Shown in pieces: positions 13,660-20,598 of a stretch of DNA of 20,598 nt. The notes under the pieces are model-generated. The model worked only from the letters and a program-made list of their open reading frames with translations. It had not been told where the DNA came from and made no database searches. Source of the DNA: Branchiostoma floridae (taxonomy: Eukaryota; Chordata; Leptocardii; Amphioxiformes; Branchiostomatidae); NCBI RefSeq assembly GCF_000003815.2, contig NC_049986.1:25316105-25336702 (forward strand), written 5' to 3'. The position numbers and the translations under genes are program-made. Numbering within the stretch: the first letter of the stretch is position 1; every line of letters starts with the position of its first letter.

Positions 13660-16600
13660 CTGGGGGGACGACATGAAAATTAGACATCCAGGTAATATTA
13701 GATACTCCAAAGAGCAGTTACTTAAGGATCCTTAAGCAACTGGATATGATATTGGAAACGGTCAGAAGTTTCAGACAACCATCCGGTGTCTTTCGTTAGT
13801 GTCACTGGACAAATCTTGTTGGAGAGTTTTTGCATACTGATTCATAATCAAAATATAGTAAAATAAGCATGTTCTCCAACTAGATCTCTTTTGCATATCA
13901 ATTCACACACTGGATATAAAAACTCTCTCCAACGAAATTTCTCCAGTGTCACTGACGAACGACAACGGGTGGTTGCCTGAAACGTCTGACCACTTCCAAA
14001 ACCATGTCCAGTTGCTTGCGTAGCTGCGTAAACGTGCAAGACTCTGTATCTTCTACAAGTTCCATCATGGAATGGTGACCATCAGCTCTAAGAACCTACC
14101 TGCACTTAGCCAACCCGGACGTCAGACAAGACAGTCTCACCCCTTCTGCGAATATATATACTACAATATTCCTCTAGGCAGAACACAGTATAGACAGAAG
14201 TCCTTTTTTCCACGAACTGTGTCTGAGTGGAACCTGCTTCCTGCAGAGGTGGTGACTGCCCCATCCTTGGAATCCTTCAGGGATAATCTACACTAACACT
14301 TACAGTAGACCCCCAAGACATAACATTACTTGAAACTACAACAGACATCCTCCTGTACCAGCACCTCTTTTAAGTGTGGCAGAAACATCAACAAGATGAT
14401 GGTGGCCACCTGAACATTAAGAAGAAAAAAAGAAGGAGCTGCTTGTTGGCGTACCTGGTGCTGTCTGCTCGGAGGATTCTCCGTCCCGGCTCGCCCTGTC
14501 CACCGGAGCGGAGGCCGTGGAGTGGCAGGAGGCGCAGGCAGACGTGAACCCGTCCACGATCCCATTGGCTCGCTCCAGGTAACCGAGGTAGGGACGGCCC
14601 TCTGAAAATCACAAACAAACATCATAGTTCATACTCGAACAAAGTCTTTTTCGTTTCACAACCGTCTTTTAATTCTTCCGTAGACGTTTCGGCGACTATT
14701 TGTCGTCTTCATCAGTACAGAATGAAACAAACAAAAAAACATTATCGGTGCGGTTTTATGTTTTCTGTACTGTATGTTGTCTCTGGGTGTTCAAAGTTTG
14801 ACTGATTGTTACCACGTTTTGTCCTGTATCTGTTATCTACATGTATGTTTGTGGGCCCCCTTGGAAATCAACTATACACTGTTGTAGGGGCTACCCATTT
14901 GTTTCAAGATGAAATAAAATGTGAACTAGACAGAGTCAGTGCAATCCGAACTTAAACTATTGTATTGTGACGTAATTACTTGACATGGAATGTTCTCGAC
15001 AGATAGTCGCCGAAACGTCTACGGAAGAATTCAAAGAAGGTTGTGAAACGAAGAAGACTTTATTCGATTGATCTACAAACGTGATGAAACTATTTACGGA
15101 GACATCATACTGTAGGTAGCGTGCGTTGTCTTGGGTGGTTATAATAGCGGCTCTGGAACGAGAGGTTATGAGTTTGATTCCGGCTGTGTGGCTCACCCCG
15201 CTATGCGCTATCTACTCGAACGGGTTGCAGTTCGCTGTCGAAAGGATCCAACGGAATTTTCTTGATACAATGAACCTGTAAATACTGCACTTTTTTTGCT
15301 GGCGTTTTCGTATTTTTTTTGTGGAATGATGGGACATGTAATAATAACTATGCAATTTTCAACATACCCCCCTCCAAAAAAAATTACGCAAACGCCCACA
15401 AAAGGGCCACAAAAGACGTGCCTTTGTCAAACATTCTTTTTTAAACTCACAACTTCAAACAGATCTCAACAGCCGTCAGAAACCCGTTCAAAACCCTCCG
15501 TCGAGGGCAGCAACGGATATCAGGCCTTTCAACTTTCTACAAAACCTCTGGGGTAGACGTACTTGGTAGGAGCCTGAGTTCCCTGACGCTCGGGTTGGTC
15601 CACGTCTCGGTCGGCCTGCGGCCCTGCTCGTAGTACATCTCTGGCGTGAGGTCGGGATCGTTCCCCCACTGCAGCGTCATGGGCACCAGGCGCCGCCAGG
15701 GGTCCGCGGCAGGCACGTCCTTGTGGTACATGAAGGTTCCGAACACCCACCCTGATAGAAAAAATAATAATTTGTTATTGTTATTGGGTTATCGGGTGGG
15801 CCAACTACTCTCTCTTGGCAGCAAGGGGCTGAATTGCGAGGAGATTACAATAGACTGCGCTATATCGCAAGTGTCTGGAGCGAACTGCCATTCGGCGCCA
15901 CTCATGTGACCTCAATACGACAGTAATTGCCCCAGGTACGGCCATGGGTCTGTGGGGTTGAACCACTCACACCGGGAAGGACCACTGTTCTTTTCGATAA
16001 TTGTGGTGGGTTCTTTGACGTGCTCGAGTTGTGGCTCTCCTCAAACACGGGACCTCCATTAAACGTCGTATCCGAGGGACTGGAATCGAGTCATCAGACT
16101 TGTCATGCTTTTTTTGGTTCACATAGGTCGTGCGATCGTCGTACGAATTTATGCCATAGGATTTTCAAGCAGGCCGTGACAGAACCAACCACTGACATGG
16201 ATCACAAACAGCATTTTGTGTACCAAGACAGTTGAATTTTGCAGAAGACGTACATTTTTGTCCTCCAAAATGCTCAAAGTTAGCGATCGTACGACGACGC
16301 CCTAGGGTGCGGTCGCATACCTCGTACAATCACAAACTGAGGGCGTTCTTGGGAAAACTGTTCCGATGTCGCGCAAAAGTCTTGGTACTGAAAATATCGT
16401 CTTGTACCCTTGTCTGCGGTTGGCTCTGTCACAGCGGCCTTGAAAATCTTTCGACATCGAAATCGTAAGACGATCTAGCACGAATGTGACCTCGCCGTTA
16501 TGATGTAGGCTCAGGCCGAGGCAGGAAGATGAAGCCGAAGGAACTTGACAGGCGTCTTCCCCAAATCTCGGGCGGGAGCTGCTATCTGATAGAGGACATC

Positions 16601-19219
16601 ATGATCATCTCTGTGTCCTGTACATTCTTTTGTTGATAAATAAAATAAAAAGATAAAAATTTCACAGTAGCAACCTAAGGAAGATAAGACGTCACCTATC
16701 TCTGACCGCGGGTCCCTGACCATGACGTCCACCTGAATGAGTCGGAGCGGGTACGGGTCGGGCCCCCGGTCACGCGCACTCATGGTCTGCTCCAGGATCC
16801 GGGCGGCTTCCGAGCTGGACGCAGTCGGCGGGATGGGCGGGTCGGGCACGCCGATCGCTGCCTGCCATACCTTTTATCAATCAACCAAAGAAATTAATCA
16901 ACATTATAAGTCAGCCATAACAGGTCTGAATCATTGCTGGTACATTCCATAGAAGCTTTCACAAACTGGTACATGGTTGATTTGAAGTCACCAGTATACG
17001 TAATCTCCANNNNNNNNNNNNNNNNNNNNNNNNNNNNNNNNNNNNNNNNNNNNNNNNNNNNNNNNNNNNNNNNNNNNNNNNNNNNNNNNNNNNNNNNNNN
17101 NNNNNNNNNNNNNNNNNNNNNNNNNNNNNNNNNNNNNNNNNNNNNNNNNNNNNNNNNNNNNNNNNNNNNNNNNNNNNNNNNNNNNNNNNNNNNNNNNNNN
17201 NNNNNNNNNNNNNNNNNNNNNNNNNNNNNNNNNNNNNNNNNNNNNNNNNNNNNNNNNNNNNNNNNNNNNNNNNNNNNNNNNNNNNNNNNNNNNNNNNNNN
17301 NNNNNNNNNNNNNNNNNNNNNNNNNNNNNNNNNNNNNNNNNNNNNNNNNNNNNNNNNNNNNNNNNNNNNNNNNNNNNNNNNNNNNNNNNNNNNNNNNNNN
17401 NNNNNNNNNNNNNNNNNNNNNNNNNNNNNNNNNNNNNNNNNNNNNNNNNNNNNNNNNNNNNNNNNNNNNNNNNNNNNNNNNNNNNNNNNNNNNNNNNNNN
17501 NNNNNNNNNNNNNNNNNNNNNNNNNNNNNNNCACCGGAGGAATCTGCTTGGAGATTACAGTATACGTACGCGTGCCCGTGTGTGTGTGTGTTACCAAATG
17601 TTTTCGTTAGTGGTTCCTTTAAAATAAGCTCTTATCTTGGATACGGCACCACTTTGTATGCATTTTGCGTATTTTGTGTCAATGATAAAAAAAACAAAAA
17701 AAAACAAAACAAGTACCTGTCCCAGGGGAATTGTGGACGGTTTTCACATTGCACGATATGGATGTGAGTACAAAACCGTACCCCCTCCCCCAATAAAAAA
17801 AAAAAATTAGAAGCAAGAAAAAATAAAACAGTTACACAAATAGAAACTTGAGATTAAATACAGTGTGCCTCTCTGCAGTTACCTTGGACCCTTCCAGGCT
17901 GGGCACGTCCCTCTCCGTGGCCTGGGTGAACAGGATTTTGAAGGAGACCGTGCCGGGGGGGAAGCTCACGTTGGCGGTAAGAGTCGGCTTCCCGGGATTC
18001 TCCCAGAACTTCCCGATGGTGTAGCCTCCGTAAGAGTTGTAGAACCCCGCAGCCCAAGTCTGTTCCTGAACATCAGAAACATACGCAAATAAGCAGCTAC
18101 TCAAGCAACTAGATATGATTTTGGCAGACAGCTTAGACATTTCAGCCAGCATCCACTACCTTTCGTCAGTGACACTGCTTTTTGGCATATCTTATTACCT
18201 AGATGTCTATGCTTCATCCACGAATCATCAATATAACTACTCATGACATAATTTCTATAGCAATGCTGGTAAAATGACTGAGTGAATAGAATTTAAGCAG
18301 TTTAGGACATATCTTCCAGAAAAGAAACACCTTGATGATTAATCCGTAGCCACGCCCACACCCTTTCGAATCATCTACATAAGTCGTAAAGACATGCTTG
18401 AAATATATCACTTCTGTATGAAAGAGATGACAGTTGTGACTAAATGTTGCTATGTTAAAAGAATAACCTCAGACATTCGAGTGGCAATAGTTAATAACCA
18501 TCACAATGCTACTGAGTCAAGCAGACACTATCAATTATGCTGGATGGCGCCAATTCCTGTGTTTGTGCATTTGGGTGTGACGTACAGGCCATTCGAAGGT
18601 ATAAGGACTTGGATATACGCACAGGTGTGACGCACCTTACGCTGTACGGGATAACACGCCCCAGGTATGGGACCATTTTGCCTCTCCGATCATGCCTTAC
18701 GATGTATCCGATTTGTAGTAACAATGTAAATGTTTGCCTTACCCATGCTTTGTCTTCCTTAGCGATGTACCCAGGGTTGGAGGGCCTGTCCATGGTAAGG
18801 CCGTGAATAGGTTCCCGCCCAAAAGGTCGCGAAGCCAGCCAGGGGGCGTAATACCAGCGCCGCACCCTGTTGTCCTCCACACGGAAGTCGCACTCGGTAT
18901 TTCCTTCGAAGCAGTAGTCGAGGAGAGCCCACAGGTACTTCTTAGGCTCCGTCTTGAAGTCGATCTTCATCCAGGGCAGCTCCTTGTAGTCTTCAGGCGG
19001 CATTTTCTTGGGGAAGTCAAAACTGGGAGAGAACAGCGGCTGTGAGGACGGGTAGTTCCTGGGCGGGTTGTTGTATGCGGGTCTGAAGGCCTCGTGCCGA
19101 ACCTTATCTTTCCAGGACTGCGGCATGGCGGAGATCTTTTCTCGGTAGCTCACGGCGCCCACCACCGCCGCGCCGGCCGCCGCACCCGCGGCAACACGCC
19201 ACCACCTCGCGGACAGCAT
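13478..19219 (-). CDS. CxxCH-motif protein, 447 residues, six exons, function unknown
   Basis: Exons on the - strand: 19219-18743, 18065-17883, 16861-16696, 15751-15563, 14601-14455, 13659-13478. All splice phases agree (0, 0, 1, 1, 1) and total 1344 bases. ATG at 19219 is the first ATG in frame and has A at -3. Residues 1-25 (MLSARWWRVAAGAAAGAAVV...) combine arginines and an Ala/Gly hydrophobic stretch, like a mitochondrial presequence or membrane anchor. Landmarks: KYLWALLDYCFEGN, GREPIHGLTMDRPS, WAAGFYNSYGGYTIG, LIQVDVMVRD, GWVFGTFMY, LQWGNDPDLTP, CASCH at 361-365, and SLDYSMQL near the C-terminus. CxxCH is the covalent haem c attachment motif. I recall uncharacterised bacterial proteins with a similar layout, but cannot check that here. 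The gene converges on TBC1D13. One intron contains the N gap; a further small exon there is not excluded, though phases fit without one. Confidence 0.85.
13733..14020. mobile_element. Fold-back element (long inverted repeats) with hammerhead-like cores
   Basis: The left arm (about 13733-13840) and right arm (about 13910-14020) are near-perfect inverted copies of about 110 bp, beginning AGCAACTGGA inward. The + strand of the right arm carries CTGACGA (13952-13958) and GAAAC (13979-13983), separated by 20 bases that can pair; the left arm has CTAACGA and GAAAC on the - strand (13768-13799). Related half-copies lie at 12102-12172 and 18103-18178. No coding capacity. Confidence 0.8.
14040..14300 (+). 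mobile_element. LINE reverse transcriptase C-terminal fragment
   Basis: Reads LYKFHHGMVTISSKNLPA, then LSQPGRQTRQSHPFC, YRQKSFFPRTVSEWNLLPAE and SLESFRDNLH before a stop. The SFFPRTVxxWNxLP...SLxxF block is the standard end of jockey/CR1-type RT proteins. It is 5'-truncated and sits antisense in the intron before the last exon of the CxxCH gene. A different family from the fragment at 3757-4508. Confidence 0.8.
14455..14601 (-). CDS. CxxCH gene exon 5, carries the CASCH motif
   Basis: Acceptor GATTTTCAG, donor G|GTACGC, phase 1 in and out. It encodes (K)GRPYLGYLERANGIVDGF, TSACASCHSTASAP, then VDRASRDGESSEQTAP. CASCH is residues 361-365 of the assembled protein. The frame is fixed by joining to exons 4 and 6; the longer open frames on this strand are wrong frames. 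Confidence 0.87.
14644..15058. mobile_element. Inverted-repeat element with a hammerhead-like core
   Basis: Arms 14644-14705 and 14997-15058 are inverted copies of about 60 bp, containing TTCTTCCGTAGACGTTTCGG and its complement. On the - strand the left arm reads CTGATGA (14715-14709), an 18-base pairing segment, then GAAAC (14690-14686). The interior of about 290 bp has no gene. It lies in the CxxCH gene intron between exons 4 and 5. Confidence 0.75.
15059..15562. other. Intron sequence, nothing recognised
   Basis: Part of the intron between exons 4 and 5 of the CxxCH gene. Contains short homopolymer A and T runs and no feature that I can support. Confidence 0.5.
15563..15751 (-). CDS. CxxCH gene exon 4
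   Basis: Acceptor TTTTCTATCAG, donor A|GTACGT. It encodes (G)WVFGTFMYHKDVPAADPW, then RRLVPMTLQWGNDPDLTP and EMYYEQGRRPTETWTNPSV. The WxFGTF and WGNDPDLTP blocks look like conserved core motifs. Phase 1 on both sides. Confidence 0.87.
16116..16491. mobile_element. MITE-like element with about 80-bp terminal inverted repeats
   Basis: The left arm 16116-16195 (GGTTCACATAGGTCGTGCGA...) matches the reverse complement of 16412-16491, including ATTTTCAAG and GTGACAGAACCAACC blocks, with scattered differences. The inner loop of about 215 bp has a further GATCGTACGACGACG palindrome-like piece and no gene. Exact ends and target duplication are not resolved. The rest of this intron (15752-16115) shows nothing I recognise. 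Confidence 0.7.
16696..16861 (-). CDS. CxxCH gene exon 3
   Basis: Acceptor TATGGCAG, donor G|GTGACG. It encodes AAIGVPDPPIPPTASSSE, AARILEQTMSARDRGPDP and YPLRLIQVDVMVRDPRSEI plus one base. Phase 0 in joins directly to exon 2 (...SLEGSK), so no exon is required in the N gap between them. Confidence 0.83.
17010..17531. other. Assembly gap, 522 N
   Basis: Unknown sequence inside the intron between exons 2 and 3 of the CxxCH gene. True length may differ. Open frames drawn through it have no meaning. The flanks (16862-17009 and 17532-17882) hold a short (TG)n run and A-rich tracts only. Confidence 0.99.
17883..18065 (-). CDS. CxxCH gene exon 2
   Basis: Acceptor CTGATGTTCAG, donor AAG|GTAACT. 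61 codons in phase 0: EQTWAAGFYNSYGGYTIGKF, then WENPGKPTLTANVSFPPGTV and SFKILFTQATERDVPSLEGS K. The alternation of aromatic and hydrophobic residues suggests beta structure. Confidence 0.88.
18103..18178 (-). repeat. Half-copy of the fold-back family with a hammerhead-like core
   Basis: Matches one arm of the 13733-14020 element (AGCAACTAGATATGATTTTG onward). On the - strand it reads CTGACGA (18169-18163), a pairing segment, and GAAAT (18143-18139). Only one arm is present. The rest of the intron up to 18742 shows nothing else that I recognise. Confidence 0.7.
18743..19219 (-). CDS. CxxCH gene exon 1, N-terminus
   Basis: 159 codons from ATG at 19219 to donor TGG|GTAAGG (phase 0). The N-terminal arginines and Ala/Gly-rich hydrophobic segment are followed by charged and aromatic sequence: SWKDKVRHEAF, DYKELPWMKIDFKTEPKKYL, DYCFEGNTECDF, RRWYYAPWLASRPFGREPIH, GLTMDRPSNPGYI. 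The open frame continues upstream only to non-ATG codons, so this start is chosen. GC-rich, as in the start regions of many animal genes. Confidence 0.88.
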
Positions 19220-20100
19220 AGTCAGGGTGTAGACAAGTCTGCCTAGGTGCGCAGGGATCGGTGTCGACCTTGGAAATGTTGATATGTCTTCAGGCACACC
19301 TTGGCGGAGCACACCCAAATTCTTCCGCGACAGGTGTGCACAGTAAGAAAAAGTGACGATAGGGCTTCGAGAGTCCAGGTTTTAGTTCACTGGGTTGAAC
19401 TTTTGCAAATAAGTGCTAACATGGAAGCAATGGGTTAGAAGTGGAGTTTTTATTTTATTTTTGTGATATGTGATTTGGGGATTGAATCTTGCTTTTGCGT
19501 ATGCTTCCGCGTTGGTAGAAAGTGAAGCCCCCACATTGACGTCTGCGACGTTGGAGTCACCATGCTTCGCGCCGTGTTTCATTGTGAACGCTATGTTCGA
19601 TGGATCGGCTGTATAGTACCTAAGGGCTGCGTCTTTCTAACAACATCTGCCATTTTTGTTGAAAACTTCCAAAATTCTAATTAAGACCGACAGACTTCTC
19701 AAGACAAGAACCAAGGCGGCCGACGAGCTGCGGACACTCGGGATAACATGACGTCACTGTGTAATTGCTTCAACACCATATTTGGAAAGTTGCCACAACG
19801 CCCTACGGTCATCCCGCGGATTCAAACGTGTAGAAAATTCTATCCTACCAACCAAGGATTATAATTATCATATAGGGCTGTGGTGTACACGCTGATAATA
19901 ATGGAACAAAACGAGATGGCTCAGAGCAAAGTAAACGCGTTCGTTGCGTTACACTGGTGGCAGTGGTAAAGTCAGATTCACCAGTAGAATCACATTACGA
20001 AATCACAATGTGTCAACATGAAATCATACTGTAATTTGAACCACCGTCTGTTTATCAAACCCAGTTTGGGGTAGGGCATACGATAGGTACTGGTCAATGT
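19220..20100 (-). promoter_or_regulatory. Upstream region of the CxxCH gene, promoter probably here
   Basis: No TATA box or other motif that I can name with confidence. Short palindromes and CpG-containing stretches are present (19480-19580, 19700-19830). A 5' untranslated exon could lie here but cannot be fixed from sequence alone. Confidence 0.3.
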
Positions 20101-20139
20101 TTCAAGTATAACAAACACATTGTTTATAAAATGAGTGAA

Positions 20140-20430
20140 TTAAAGTGGAAATCATGAAAATAATGGAAATTATGAAAATAGTGGAAATAATGGAAATAGT
20201 GGAAATAATGGAAATAGTGGAAATAATGAAAATAGTGGAAATAGTGGAATAGTGGAAATAATGAAAATAGTGGAAACAGTGGAATAGTGGAAATAATGAA
20301 AATAGTGGAATAGTGGAAATAGTGGAAATAATGAAAATAGTGGAAATTATGAAAATAGTGGAAATAATGGAAATAATGGAAATAGTGGAAATAATGGAAA
20401 TTATGAAAATAGTGGAAATTATGAAAATAA
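20140..20430. repeat. AT-rich minisatellite of GGAAATAGT/GGAAATAAT type
   Basis: About 30 imperfect 9-bp units (GGAAATAATG, GAAAATAGT, GGAAATAGT) in changing order. The open - strand frame of Ile/Ser/Thr is a repeat artefact. Confidence 0.93.
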
Positions 20431-20500
20431 TTTCATCAGGTCGGTAGAACTTAGGATATTGGAGACTTCTTTTGCACAAGTCTCTAACCTGCTGACATGA

Positions 20501-20552
20501 CGAGGAGGGGGGGGAGGGGGGGCGGCTCGTACACGGGGGGGGGGGGGGGGGA
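20501..20552. repeat. G-runs near the window's right edge
   Basis: Three G tracts of 8-18 bases (for example 20536-20551) separated by short spacers. This could form a G-quadruplex on the + strand or reflect poor sequence quality near a contig end. Run lengths should not be trusted. Confidence 0.6.
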
Positions 20553-20598
20553 CAAACTCCGCCACCTTTGGGAACCTGTCAAAATCTGGCAAAACTCC

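Noticed and set aside
14326-14625. Two longer - strand frames over exon 5
   Set aside because: Only the third frame joins exons 4 and 6 in phase and contains the conserved CASCH block.
14686-14715. Calling this an active hammerhead ribozyme
   Set aside because: The core motifs and stem II are present, but stem III with a correct UH cleavage site is not visible; kept only as a finding to test.
16934-17767. 277-codon frame through the gap
   Set aside because: Made of unknown bases; no evidence of coding on either side.
20102-20479. 125-codon Ile/Ser/Thr frame on the - strand
   Set aside because: Translation of the GGAAATAGT-type minisatellite.
1-20598. tRNA, rRNA or bacterial operon features
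   Set aside because: No cloverleaf, rRNA block, ribosome binding site pattern or compact gene order was seen.

Overview
This is eukaryotic nuclear DNA. It holds two convergent, intron-rich protein-coding genes, many short tandem repeats, fold-back and TIR elements, pieces of non-LTR retrotransposon, and one 522-base run of N. Exon structure, splice signals, AATAAA sites and retroelement types point to an invertebrate animal. An amphioxus-like (Branchiostoma) genome is my best guess, but that is inference and not proved here.

Left half, + strand (about 238-13095): the 3' two thirds of a TBC-domain Rab GTPase-activating protein, recognised as TBC1D13. Both catalytic fingers are visible: the arginine of motif A (codon 239-241) and the YVQ glutamine of motif B (1131-1139). 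The stop is at 11615-11617. The gene is remarkably repetitive. A cassette running from the YVQ exon to the first part of the RPQF exon is tandemly duplicated (copy A about 1050/1182-6181, copy B 6206-7924). Nearly every exon edge has also seeded its own tandem repeat: five decayed copies of the 238 acceptor, four copies of the YVQ exon, about 35 copies of a 47-bp unit starting at the donor at 1592, 16 and 4 copies of the acceptor plus 44 exon bases of the HAEAD exon, extra copies of the RCL donor end, and three acceptors for the last exon.

Right half, - strand (19219 down to 13478): a six-exon gene for a 447-residue protein, assembled here with consistent splice phases. It has an N-terminal arginine-rich then Ala/Gly-rich hydrophobic segment and a single CASCH haem-c-type motif. 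I do not know a named animal protein of this type. From memory the layout resembles uncharacterised bacterial CxxCH proteins.

Mobile and repeat content: a CR1-like LINE 3' end inserted in the HAEAD array (3757-4508, - strand), another LINE RT C-terminus (14040-14300, + strand), a pogo/Tc1-like TIR element with TA duplications (8210-9369), a hAT-like MITE (9808-10139), and three fold-back elements (13733-14020, 14644-15058, 16116-16491). Several of these carry hammerhead-ribozyme-like core motifs. The far right (19620-20598) has no gene that I can see, only an AT-rich minisatellite and G-runs.
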